64,000 nt of DNA from Litoditis marina (Eukaryota; Nematoda; Chromadorea; Rhabditida; Rhabditidae): contig OZ038435.1 in NCBI GenBank assembly GCA_964036275.1, positions 17,292,632-17,356,631 of the forward strand, read 5' to 3'. The notes under the pieces are model-generated. The model was not told where the DNA came from. It saw nothing but the letters and a program-made list of their open reading frames with translations, and made no database searches. This document shows positions 39,001 to 51,158 of this stretch, piece after piece (the first letter of the stretch is position 1; the number at the start of each line of letters is the position of its first letter). Made by a program: the position numbers and the translations under genes.

Positions 39001-42000
39001 ACCACTTTTTTCAGACTCCACCGTCATTCATGGAAAACCGTAAAACAAAGTTATATTCGAATCTTATTCATATTATATTCACAAAAAAGACACTTACGTC
39101 ATGATAAGCTGCATTTGGGGCAACGGCTTGAGGCAGCTTCGTAGAATTAGCTTCGCATCCGGAATAATCTAAAAAACAAACAAATGAATGTGTGTACATG
39201 TCGAACAGGTAGTTCTTATAGCAAAACGCTTCAGACACAGACAAGTATCTCGCCAGGGGGTCCCTTATCGCCATACATTAGTAAGATCCGACAAAACGAC
39301 AAAAAGGAATCCGTTTTCAGATGTAAACACGTGAAAATTTAGGATTTTTACAACAAAGTAGACCGATTTTCATCTTTTCGGCTAAAAAGTAGTCTGGTTT
39401 TCGCACTTCTCTGACTATTCGGACAACCTTGCTGGTGTATGCTTATCGCGCAGTACCTAGCGTCCAGACGGTTCAACAGCGCATGATAAACTATCGAAAA
39501 AATAAACTCACAATTATCCTGATATGGATCCGTGTACATACAATCGATCCGCCAACTGTTGAACTCACTCAATAAAAGCTTGAATGGACCGATATACCTG
39601 AATGATGAAATATTTATATATATAATTTGATAGAACGAAAAATAAATAAGAACACGATGAGAAATAGGAATAACTTGAATTAGAATGAATATAAACATAG
39701 TTTGAAAGCTTACTTCGCAAATATCGGTGAAATAAAATTAAGAAAAAAGCAGGTTCAACTTTATTATGTTAAAAAAACACGATTTATGTTGCATTGCATG
39801 ACCGCCATTCCACTATTGTAAGCCAAAATATAATGTGAAACGGATTTTCTATGCAGAACAAAAGCAGTGTACACTTTGGTTTTGATATTTAAAATTATGT
39901 TTTGTCTATTTGTCTATAATGAAGCTGAAAACAACCAAATCACCACTTAATCTTCACTATATGGGAGAAACAGCCATTTTGAAAAGCAATAGTGATTAAC
40001 TATGAGAGAAATAATAATTAATTACGAAATGAGAAAATGTTGAATATTTGAATTGAATTGAAACTCTCTGAAAATTCGCTAGCGCGTTTGGTGCAGCTAA
40101 GCTAATGCACGAAAAAAACGTCAATCCTACACGCGTTTCGCGCCATAAGCCGTTTGAATTAATTGTAAAACCAGTCGCCCGCACATGCGGCGCATCGTTG
40201 TGAAAAATTGGTCGAGTTTACACGCCGTGGCAAACGTGGATTTCAAGTTTTTCATTTTCATTCCTTTAATGTTCATAATCTTATCATTTTGTTAACAATC
40301 ACTCTAGTGTTATTACTGATCGTCATTTGATCATTGAACTGGCCAGTAAATCATTGATTGTTCTCAGTAAAAACGCTTTCAAGCTGTTTTTTCCCAACTG
40401 TCTACGAAAATGTAATGTATGACCCCAGAAACCGAAATTTGTTTGTGGAATCTTGGTTTAGGGGTGTTTTTTATATCTATTATGCACGACTTGTTCAGAT
40501 TGAACCCCGTTTTGGTGTGCTTGATGTTATGTTTGCTTGAGTTGTTTTTACTTTACTTCTTTTTAATCAATGACGGTTGTACTGCCCATATTGCCCATAT
40601 TCTAATACATAATTTTACCTTTCCAGGTAACTATGAGTGGGCGTTCAGTACGGGACGCGAGACAAATTTCCGCCTCCTACTCTCGCCACGATCGCAATCG
40701 GGAAAGACCACACACGAAGGAAACGGAGGCACCTCCGTCTGGGAAAAGGGTCTACACCCTGGAGAATGAGCGACGGAGATCGAGAAGCAGAAGCAAGGTT
40801 CGTATTGCGTATCATGGTTTATGGTTAACACTTAAGCCATATTTTAATGATTCCGCGACAACTCGCCCCCGCACGTCGCGTGTGCGACAACTCGTCCCCC
40901 TTCATGCGACAACTCGTCCCCAATGTTTTATCACAAAAGTAACTAAAAACTAGGTTTCAAAGCGAAATCAAATTTTGTAAAGTTTCCTGCCTATTACTGA
41001 ATACAAATTAACCATAAATACATTCGAAAAATTAATTTAGTCGTCACCTATTGGAGAGAAAGCAAGAAGTTCAGGAAAATTGTGATAATTATAGCAAAAT
41101 GTGATCTATCGTTCGTAATTATAATTGTTTCCTATCCCTAAGGTTGTATACAGTCGTTAGTATAAACTATAACCTAGTTACTACTTTAATTCTTGAGTTT
41201 TACCCTAATTTGAGCAATATTTGAGGTGGGGACGAGTTGTCGCACGCAACGCGGGGACGAGTTGTCCGTAAAAGTATTTTAATATCTAATCATACAGTAA
41301 GGTCCGGTCCGACTACTCGACAAAAAGTAGTCAGTTTTTATAGTCAATCAAACACTGTGAAATTGATGTTTTTGCATTAAAAATAACCTCATTCACTGGT
41401 TTTCGACAAAAAAGTAGCGGGTTTGCAAGTTTTTCTAGCTATTCCGACAAGTTTACTGGGGTACGATTCTAGTCTTACTTTAACAAGTCTGACCGAGTCT
41501 TTTCTGGGCAACTTGTGAAAGTTTGGTATTTTCTGACTGAATTTGATCGATTGTACATAATAACCAACAAAAATAACAATAACAAATATATAAATAATAA
41601 ATATTGCGTAATTGATAGTTTATTTACACATAATTGTTTTTTCATTTTATGCATTTTAGTCGGATAGACACAGTGAATCGTCAAGAAGAAACCCGGACAA
41701 CCCAAACGCCTCCTCAAGTAGTTCGAGTAGAAATGATAGGAGACGACCCGATAGTAGGGAGGAGGAGAGGAGGCCACGCAACACTAACGGAAGGGATAGA
41801 AACAGCGAGAAGGTATGGCTCACTTTTTGAATAAAAGTCATGTTTGATGTTTCTGTAGTTTGAGTTTAGCATTAACAATCATGTTAATGTACTTATCTTA
41901 ATTGCGAGTAGTCCTATTTTCAGTAGTTTGGAAAACGTTGATTTCGTTCGTTAGCATACTAATCGGGTAATCACAAGGTTAGTCAATAGTAAATTCAGCT

Positions 42001-45000
42001 CATGTATGAGACTGTGTAGCTCTTTTTGCTGAGAAACTATAATCCTATTGATCCTATGGATAGCTGTTATAGAGTAGATTTGATAATTGGAAATATCAAA
42101 AATAGACCGTTTTGCGTTTTTTGGGCGTTTCGTGTTAGAAAATTAATAATTTTTGCATGAAAATAGACAAAATTCTTGTTTTCGGCGAAAAAGTGAACCT
42201 TTCTTCTCGTTTTTTTTTCTGGCTTATCTTTACTGGGGTATGCTTTCATATGTTTCCCAAGCACTTATCTTCTCCAGTTGGGTGGAAATCTGATGGACGC
42301 GGTGGCTCGTTCTATGATGGAGGGAAACGGTAGACCGACCGATTCCGGATCCGGAAATACAACAAACGGATCTCGCCCCGGATACCAGTATCTGCAGAGT
42401 GATTGGTACGTTCTTTTTCTCACATCACTAAAGTTGTCCGAATCAAGATAACAAATGCAAAAGGATCATTTTTAACGTGTTCCAATCTAAAAGGAAGTAA
42501 TTCTTGTCAAACAGTCTTCAAACCTTACCGATGTACGTTTATTTTAGGGATACTTTTCATCTTTTAGAGCAGGTTTGTCATAAAATCCGTTATGAGGTAT
42601 CTACAGAGTGACTAGTTCGTTAATTTTCCAGAAAACTTTATTTTTCTTTTTCTCGTAGTTTCCTTCACCTTTTGTTATTTTACAGTTGTTGTAGAAGTTG
42701 TCATTGATATGGTAATTGGTATAAAGCCACAATGTGTCAATGTGTTTTTTTGTAAAGTGCGTTCAAAGTTCAAAGTCAACTAACATCCAAAAGTCTCAAT
42801 TTCTGTCACAGTTTGCTCTGCAACATGGGAGGCTGTGTAAAATGGAGTGGAAGCCCTAAACTGGGTATGTAAAACTAATTAGAGTCATACAGTATTACAT
42901 TTTAAAGTTCCAGTTTTTTATGGTCATCATAGTATATATATCACATTTCTAATTTCTTGTTATTTTCAGGTTCAAAGACATGCGCGAGAGCGGGTCTAGT
43001 GCTACGCAGGGAGCTTCTGGTAGGAATGGTAGAGATACTGGGGGAAAGAGACGCGGGTTAGTTAGACATTCATTTCATTGGGAAGTCAGTAAAGTTAATG
43101 TAATTACCATTTACCATACTGTCGAAATCTTGCTGAAATGGGTAGAGAAATGATGATCGCTTTATGAATGTTGACGTTTTCAAAGTGAGAGCCGGTTACT
43201 TTTCGGAAAGTAATGTGATCTAACTGGTTTATCAGTTATCACGTTTACCAACCCATATTTTTCCCACATAATCATCCTTCTTTAACATTTAGTGATATAT
43301 CGATTTCCAGGGGCGGTGCAAGAGGGGGAAGAGAAATGACTACTCGGACCTCCCACGATGCTTATGGCAGAAGTGCGGGTGGTCCGTCTCAAATGGACAT
43401 GGCCAGTTATGGTTATGTGGATCCAGGTGCGTGAATTCATAGATTAACTCGTGAACGGTACGCAAATGTCCATATTTTGTCTACTGTGTCAGAGTAGTCT
43501 TTGCTTTTTTATCATGGCTGTCCAAAGTAGAGTCAGACAGCAATAAGGTGGGTTAAAATTGGTCAAATTTCATGATTTCGCGTCAAAAGCTCAAAAGTAG
43601 ACCCAATGTTCGCAAAGATTTCCTCAGAGAATTTTCGGGAAGTTTCCAAGTTTCGGGTTCAACTCGAATTTTATCAGTTCAAATCAGTTTTGTTGAAATT
43701 GAAGTAAAGTGTCTGCGCTTGCGCGAGTTAGAATTTAGTAAGATTTCAACGAACTGAACATTCAGGTTTTCACAAACACAAATGTACTCATTTTCAGGTA
43801 TAATTAGCGAAACTCAGGCGCTGGAGAATAGAATGGCAGAAATTCAACGAGAATTGGACAAACTCGAAGAGGAAGAATTGGTTAGTTGAAATTTAATAAT
43901 AATAATGTTTATTCCTTCAACTCGATTACAATAAATATAATATTGAAGATATTACGAATATATAGTCCCCTGAGTCCCAAAGGCATAGTTATTGACTATC
44001 GTAGCGATTCCATTCTGGCGTACTTGTGATTGTGACGAACTCCGATGAAATTCCTGTAAATTACCGACACTTTTGTCGAAATAGCAATTTTGAAGGGGTT
44101 GTGGCTGAAACAGAAAGAAAAACTGGTTAGATTTTGAACGTACATTGGGTCTTTATTCGCGCGATCCTTACAACTCGTACAATCGACAGAAATTAGTTTG
44201 TAGTTCTTAGAGTCCTCAGCAGTGTATCGCTACATTGACGTTGTATATTCAGGTCCCCACTGCCCTTCCCTTCGCCCCGATGATGGGACCGCCCGTCTCC
44301 CTATTTGACCTACGCCCGCCCCCAGATGCGGTGGCCGCGGCACGTCGCGAGCGGTCAGAGATGGAGTTGATCGTGCGTCAACAGGTTGGTTATGAGTATA
44401 CACCAGTAAGGTTCGACTGGTCGACAAAATGGAGTTCGTTTTCTGATTGAAACAACACAAATGCTCTCGTTTTCGGTGTAAAAGTAGCCCGTTTTTCGAC
44501 TTTTTCGGGCTGTTCAGACAGCTTCATGGGGGTATGGATAACCCAAATGATCTCCATGCAAACTGTTTTCTATTTCATCTATTTTTCTATTCTAAATATC
44601 TAAATTCTATTCTAACAGGAGTTGGAGCGGAGAGAAAGAGAGCTGGAGCAGCGCGCGAGGGAGCTGGACGAGAGACGATTTGGGACTAGGTACGTGATTT
44701 TGTATATGGTTACAGGGTACTTGTAGAGATAGTTTCCGAGAATACTGAGATTTTCACCGTTATTGGAGCAGTTATTCTGTTGAGCAGTCAATCTCGAATC
44801 TCGAGATTACCTCTAGTAGATGGAGAGGAGTTGTGTTGAGCGATTTATATTTAATATTCAATTGAACAAGTGTTTGTTTACTCGGTACTTGGAGGTAACA
44901 CAAAAAATGCAATTTGGAAGAAAATTAGCTAGTTTTCCAGTCACTGTAGCTATTTAGCGTAGCGTGCCAAATTTTGCTCAAATGTGATGGCGACGTGCCC

Positions 45001-47291
45001 ATCACCGGCCTTCTAGTTGTATTTCGGACCACTACAGGAGTGACGGACCCCGCAACTACGTAATTTCCCAGTCCCACGGTCCCAATTCCGTACCCAAACG
45101 GGTTGTCACTCGGGACCCAGGGCCCCAGGTCTTATTCCCGTCTGGTCGTCCTATTGCAACGAAACCCAGGGACAAGTCTGCTCGACCTCCCACGTGGAAA
45201 TCACGTGACTCACGTGCTATCTCGCCACCCAGAAGAAGGTATTGATTGTTGTTTATCGATTTATTTTACTGTAAATGAATTGATTATTTCCCCCAAAGTT
45301 GATCTGGATTCTGAACAGAATTTCGCAATATTCTACATATTTGTACCCGACCCAGTTGAGATCAGCCTAGTTTAACGATTCTCATGATGTTTTGTGCAGA
45401 GGCTTCTATATTTACCCCTAACTACCCCTCCGAAGTTACCGTTTCCTACCATATTCCACCCTAAACCCACCTCAGGGACAGAGAAGACCGCCACAGCTCT
45501 CAACATCGAATCTCCCCGCGACCTCCCACGAAGAAAAGGCGGACCTCCCACGAAGCAAATGCCGTCATCATTACAATTAGTGACGACAGTGACAATGAGA
45601 GGGAGAAGAAGGAGTCTACCGCCCCAGCTACTACTTCACTCAGTTTGTACTTTGATCTTCGATTTTTGATCTTTGAACTATAATTCATCTGAAAAGCAAA
45701 GTCCGGGTGGTCGGTCCTATTCAGATTCCCTAAGAAATCCCAGCTTCAAAATATATTATTCAATGATATTGCGTTTGGATGAATTTCCATTTTGAGGAAG
45801 TGTGGTGAAACTGACCTTAGATCGCACCTTTGAATTGTTTTGCTGTAACGGATTGTGTACTTTTTTCAAACTTTTATAATGAAAACATACCAAGCCGTGC
45901 TGCTGAAAAACATTTTAACTTAAAACGTAGATGCGCTCGCATTTTACTGATATTTTGTTGAAGTTTCACCGAATGTCACGTTTTTTCTTCGTATTCGAAT
46001 TCGCCAGTTCTGTATGACGCGGAACGGTAGTGCAAACGTTATTGTCATCAGAAAGTCAGTGTTATTTTACAGTATGTTTTGTATACTTTTATTTCACTGT
46101 GTTTTTGTTTAGAAGTCAGCGGCCTGGAAGACATCAGCGATAACGAGGATTCTGACACTATGGAGGGGCAGCCGAGGGAGCACAGAGGTAGATCAAATAT
46201 CGATATCGATTGATTCCACCATTATCAATTTTTATACAAAACGTCCATGGACATACGATCGGTCTGTGACGCAGTAATGAAATTGGGTCTGAGAACTGAG
46301 AATTCAGTAATAGTAGTGAAAGTACTTCTACCTAAGAAGCTAAACCCCCCCCCCCCGTTATAGTTTGGCCCCCACCCGCGCTAGTTTCAACAGAAAATTG
46401 TAAATTTTGATCTTCTGACCAACACTGCAGTATTGAAAAGCTGTCTCTTGGGTCTGATAACGTAAAAATGTGATTGTTCTCTGATATTCTATCTTTGAAA
46501 CTCTTTTAAAAAAATAAAAAATATCTTGGTCCAGAAGATGTGAGTCCGTGCTCGGTGGACGATTCTTCCCATTCTCAATGGTCTCCGGCCACTAATCAGG
46601 TATGGTAGTCTTTTTATTATATTTACAATATCTGTATTATATTGTACAATTTCAGTCTGTTCTGAAAGACTAAAAGACATTCTATATGTATTCTCGGTCA
46701 CGTTGTGTTTGTCTTCTTTGTCTTGCAAAATCTTTGCTGTAGTTTGAGCTCGATGTCTGTTTCGATTACGAGATTAGGACTGTGAACTTCGGTCTTTTTA
46801 AACTTTTGAACACAAACTTACGAATTAAGAAGTTTTTGATAGAGAAAGCTTGTAATTGAGTTTTATTAGTAGAACAAAGTTAACTAGAAATACATGTAAA
46901 TGTTCTCTCGTTTGCAGGCCCTACTGGAGATCGTGAACGACCTGATGATAAGTGTGGAAACGGAAGTGGCTGAACCGAACGTTTCCGGCCAGGAATCACA
47001 CAACAGTAAGGTGAGACTTTGTTCCACTCTCCAAAAAAGAATCAGGGTTTTCCATTGAAATTCGTCGACTCCTAATGATTACGCATCAAAAATAGTGAAT
47101 TTTTCATGATTTTTGCGAGATAGGAGTCTGTTTTTGGAATTTTTGTGGATATCCGATCAAATTTACTGGTGTATTTTAAGGAATCGGACCAGATCGGGCA
47201 GTTGCCGGACAGCCAGACAATTTCTGATTCTGAGGAGATTCCAGATGTGAAAGAGAACCAAGAAAAAGTGGAAACTGTGGAATCCGTTTAG
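36039..47291 (+). CDS. Arg/Ser-rich coiled-coil protein with SUMO-interaction motifs (5' partial)
   Basis: Nineteen in-phase exons give 700 visible aa: 36039-36160, 36455-36500, 36632-36742, 36892-36976, 38808-38893, 40627-40797, 41660-41812, 42278-42405, 42970-43056, 43311-43426, 43798-43880, 44253-44384, 44619-44689, 45038-45238, 45476-45642, 46113-46187, 46535-46599, 46918-47010 and 47181-47291. Order of features: a Cys4-type zinc-binding block (CSHCGARK...KCVSPGC); an acidic stretch ending DDVQFVGMRK; a second Cys cluster (SSCDEDCLTIGGMCH); an RS/RD-rich tract (ERRRSRSRSK, SSSSSSRNDRRRPD); a Gly/Arg stretch; coiled coil (ETQALENRMAEIQRELDKLE; ELERRERELEQRARELDERR); a basic SPPRRR/KKRR segment; VIITISDDSDNE, a textbook SUMO-interaction motif; and an acidic C-terminus. 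This argues for a nuclear scaffold or regulator. I do not recognise the gene and found no start codon upstream of 36039. Confidence 0.85.
39098..39597 (-). CDS. Probable minus-strand nested gene, two linked exons
   Basis: Exons 39512-39597 and 39098-39168 have good acceptors (TCATTCAG; GTTTTTTAG) and donors (GTGAGT; GTAAGT). They join in frame as YIGPFKLLLSEFNSWRIDC... then YSGCEANSTKLPQAV and APNAAYHD. A third exon at 37677-37701 (TDCVFNAE, acceptor TTTTCCAG) would fit the phase. Possible 3' exons are at 31808-31889 and about 31702-31769, but that requires a 5.8-kb intron. Neither the 5' end nor a family is known. The exons lie inside the 38894-40626 intron of the plus-strand RS gene and partly behind a MITE copy. 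Confidence 0.45.
39272..39441. mobile_element. CATACACCAG MITE, copy 4
   Basis: Starts CATACATTAGTAAGATCCGA and ends CAACCTTGCTGGTGTATG. Lies between the two candidate nested exons. Confidence 0.85.
41291..41465. mobile_element. CATACACCAG MITE, copy 5
   Basis: Runs CATACAGTAAGGTCCGGTCC to AGTTTACTGGGGTACG, in an intron of the RS gene. Confidence 0.8.
42065..42242. mobile_element. CATACACCAG MITE, diverged copy 6
   Basis: Only the right end (TCTTTACTGGGGTATG) and the GCGAAAAAGTGAACC-type interior are clear. Lies just upstream of the 42278 exon acceptor. Confidence 0.55.
43885..43950 (-). repeat. Possible retroelement 3' tail
   Basis: On the minus strand GGAATAAACATTATTATTATTA combines an AATAAA signal with a TTA-repeat tail, resembling the tail at 56705-56750 behind the antisense retroelement ORF. 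Upstream minus-strand sequence shows no ORF. Confidence 0.3.
44397..44536. mobile_element. CATACACCAG MITE, copy 7
   Basis: ATACACCAGTAAGGTTCGAC through GGGCTGTTCAGACAGCTTCA to GGGGTATGG. The copy starts 12 bases after the 44384 exon end, so it is inserted right behind a donor site. Confidence 0.75.
47045..47174. mobile_element. CATACACCAG MITE, diverged copy 8
   Basis: Right end GATCAAATTTACTGGTGTAT is clear, the left end decayed. Ends about 7 bases before the acceptor of the last RS-gene exon. Confidence 0.5.
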
Positions 47292-48134
47292 TTTCTCGGA
47301 ATATTTTGGTTCTCGTTTTAGGCCCAAATTTGTCGGTATTTGACGGTTATTTAGCGATTTCTACATCATATAACTTAATATATAAGTTTTCGTCTACTAA
47401 GCGGTTTATCTCAATCTCAAACAAACATCGAAAATTATCATATGAATCGGCCCGACGTAATTAGTATTCAGAGAAAGTAAGGTCAGGTACATGAGAAATA
47501 TTTTTTTGTTCTCGTTGAGCGTTTATTGTCTTTTAGTGATAGTCATATTAAGAGAGTGACTGAATCTAGATTATGTTCTGTATAGAATATTTGAGTATGG
47601 ACAGATTTAAGGTAGACAATGTTTGCAGGTGAATTATATATGTTTGTGCTATGATCTTTTACATGGCCAGTTTAGTTTGTTTTTCCGTTTAATAAGTATT
47701 TATCGATTTTTATTGAACTGGCATTCATAATTTGTAGTGTAGCTGCGGTCACAATTACAGAAGTGTTCCTACATGTTTCATGGTTATTTTTTAACCTACA
47801 TGCTACAAAATAGATGGAGTCTTTGTTACCGTACCTTACTTCAGCTACTATTTGCCAACATTTGATCTATTACCATTTTTTGTGTTTCTATGTGTTGTGT
47901 TTTTGTTCGAGTTTATGAAGATCAATATAATATAGAGGTTGTGTGATTTGCCGTTACTTTGTGCGGCCTTGCTATCTCTCACTGTTTATTGGTTTTGTAT
48001 CTGTATTTCTATAGCTCGTTTTGTTAGTTGTTACCAAACCGATTCTACATCTACTGGTTCATGAGATTGGCGGTCACCAGAAATACGTTTTGTATACGTT
48101 AATCTGTGAAGCGGTCATATTAACCCAAAACTCG

Positions 48135-48335
48135 GTTAATTTTATTTTGTAGTGTTCACAGCCTATATCAGTGGTCACCGTAACCCTATCTGTCCGCTCA
48201 GGACCCTTTTTCTGGTTACCATACTCGTGTTTGTGGTTACCATACTTTTTGTGTTCACAGTCTATAATTGTGGTTACCGTACCCTATCTCTCTATCCCCC
48301 CAGGACCCTTTTCGTGTGTCCCTCCATGCAAAGTG
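48135..48335 (+). repeat. Partial tandem duplication upstream of gos-28
   Basis: The block GTTCACAGCCTATATCAGTG through CTCAGGACCCTTTTT (about 48153-48212) recurs as GTTCACAGTCTATAATTGTG through CCCAGGACCCTTTTC (about 48250-48315). The second copy lies just upstream of the gos-28 start and both contain an AG acceptor-like pyrimidine tract. Confidence 0.6.
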
Positions 48336-48371
48336 GCGCGGGTTGCTGATCCACTTCGATACGCATCCAGG
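48300..48371 (+). promoter_or_regulatory. Candidate trans-splice acceptor before gos-28
   Basis: Two possible acceptors precede the ATG at 48372: CTATCCCCCCAG near 48302 and ACGCATCCAG ending one base before the ATG. The pattern is usual for nematode genes whose mRNA receives a spliced leader. Confidence 0.4.
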
Positions 48372-50403
48372 ATGTCGGAAATGTGGGAAGGTGGGTCTGT
48401 TCTGTAGTTTGGTGTTGTAGTGTGGTTATGGTTAATATGACCTAGTGCCTAGTGACAGTCGGAGTAAAACTCAGGCGGCGTAGCAATCTCTCCACTCTCA
48501 TGAGAAGTTCATATGAGGTTCTCATGAGACACCTCATGAGGTCTTCGTGAACTCTCAATGTTGTAGCATAGCAATCAATAAAATCTCATGAGAAGCTCGT
48601 GCGAATAGCTCATGAGGTATCTCGTGAGCTGTTCGAGGGGTTGCTACGCCGCCAGAGCGATTGGCGCCAGTTTTCTGCGATTAGCAAACTACAAACTACA
48701 AAGTGAGCGAGCACGCAGGTCGAGGCGGTGGCCAATTCTACAACTAACCGGGTTTATAGGTAACCTAACCCTTTTTTCGTTAACCTTTTTCAGGTCACCT
48801 GAAAGTAACCTGAAACTAAAATCCGGTTACCGTTCAAACTAACGGTGAAAACCACATTTTGCGTTAGAAAAACAGGTAACCGGTTTTTCATTTTAGGTTA
48901 CTTACCGGTTACCTACCGAGGTAACCTGAAAAATAGGTTACCAAAAAAGGGTTAGGTTACCTAAAAACCCGGTTACATTTAGAATTCACCCAAGGGGCCC
49001 GCAGAGGCCGGTACAAAAGTGGTTGACCAATTGGCTTCGGCTGAGAATTCTCCAAGTAGTAGTTCGATATCATCGGTTCCGAATCGCCGTCAACTCACAG
49101 TATTCTAGTAAAGGCGCCGTATCTCAGAACAAGCGTCGTTGCAAAACAGTTAATTACTGTTTATACAGCGTGGCTCTCATATATATATATATATTGATTT
49201 TTCCCTCTCGTCGTCTGACGTCTCTTCAGGCCGCACTATATCTCTAGATTTGTTGCAATACAGTTTCGACCAAACGCGAATTTGTAATTAACAGCCTATG
49301 GTCTGAGATGGGGAGCTACCGTAGTTTGATCTCGACCGAAAATCAACGGGATTTAACTACAAGCACAGCGGGATGGGGTAGCGGCTTGCTTTGCCAAGAG
49401 TGATGCCTTCAGCAGAGTTTAGTCATGATAATTCGGTCATTCGTCCTATAGAGATTATTTGTAATCATACACCAGCAAGGTTGTCCGAAAAGTCAGAAAA
49501 ATTCGAAAAACAGACTACTTTTTAGCCGAAAAGATAAAAATCGGCCTACTTTGTGGTAAAAATCCTAAATTTTCACGCGTTCACATCTGAAAACGGATTA
49601 CTTTTTGTCGCTTAGTCGAACCTTACTTGTGTATGTTTGTAATAGTTCAGTCCATGTCGTTTCCAGTCGCTGAATGACGTCTTTTCAGATTTGCGGAAAC
49701 GCGCGCGCGCCGCCGAGAACAGCATTGACGTGAAGTTGGTGTCTCTGAACAAGCTGAACTCTAATACAGGTAGGTCGGCATTGTGACTTGTTATCATACT
49801 ATACTACTTCGCTTCGAACAGTATGATGTGTTTTATAAAGAGAGAAGCAAGTAGAATTAGGAAGAGAGGGGAGAAATAGTTGTTGAATTCACTGGAGAAC
49901 CATGCCGTTCCTGAGCCGAACCGCGAATCAGTTATGACCCTTCATGTTTATTGGGAACATGTCAAACTTCGGCTGAATAGCCTAAAACCTTCACCAGCTG
50001 GGCAAATTTTATCTTTTTCAGAGGCGAAATCATTAGTTTTGAGATTTTTTCCATTACGGTCAGACCCATTTCATAAACTGTGTTTTGCAGTCCGAATCCA
50101 GATGGAAAACGACGGCGATCGATCGGCGATGACGTCACGACAGGCGGTTTTCGACTCGTTGACACAGGAAATCGACGCCCTTCTCAACAAATTGGCACAC
50201 GTGAACGATGAGGTACGCGAGAAGGGGGCGGAGCCTAGTTTCATAGATTAGTGTCAGCAGTAGACTGTAGGCATACTATTTTTGACGATGACGACAGTTA
50301 ATTGATAATTTGGATCTTACTTTTGATATTGTTGACCCATATTAAGTTTTTTTTACATACAGTAAGTAACTTCAAGTTCATCACTGTACCGGTTGTCTCT
50401 TTT

Positions 50404-50453
<50 letters not shown>

Positions 50454-50456
50454 GAG

Positions 50457-50512
<56 letters not shown>

Positions 50513-51100
50513 TGAACGACGTAGTCGGTGCTCAATCGTCGGCCGGTTGGGCCCAGAATCCGGCCGTCCAGCACACCCTCAGGAGACATCGTGAGATTCT
50601 CCGGGACTATGGGACAGAGTTCAGAAGGGCCAGGGACAATGTACAGATGCAGCTGCAGAGGTGGGTACTCCAGTAGGTAACCGGTTGGTAACCTAAAATT
50701 AAAAAAAAACAGGTTACCTGTTTTTCTAACGCAAAATGTGGTTTTTACCGTTAGTTGGAACGATAACCGGATTTTAGTTCTAGGTTACTTCCAGGTTACC
50801 TACTAAGGTAACCTAAAAAAAGGTACCAAAAAAGGGTTAGGTTACCTAAAAACCCGGTTAGTTGGAGAATTGGCCTCCAATGTGTCTGTTTGACTAGTCT
50901 AGGTATCGATTGTCTCCGAGTTCGAGTTCTCCTGTAAGTCCTCTTTTTGGGTACCGTCAATCGATAGCCAAATGCCGCGCCGCTGGTGTCCTTTTAGTTA
51001 TACTATGAATACAACAAGACCAAATTTATTTGATCTACGGAGAATGACCGGACACTGAATCTCTCTCTTATGCTCTTTCTTTCTCTCTCTTTCTCTCTCC

Positions 51101-51158
<58 letters not shown>
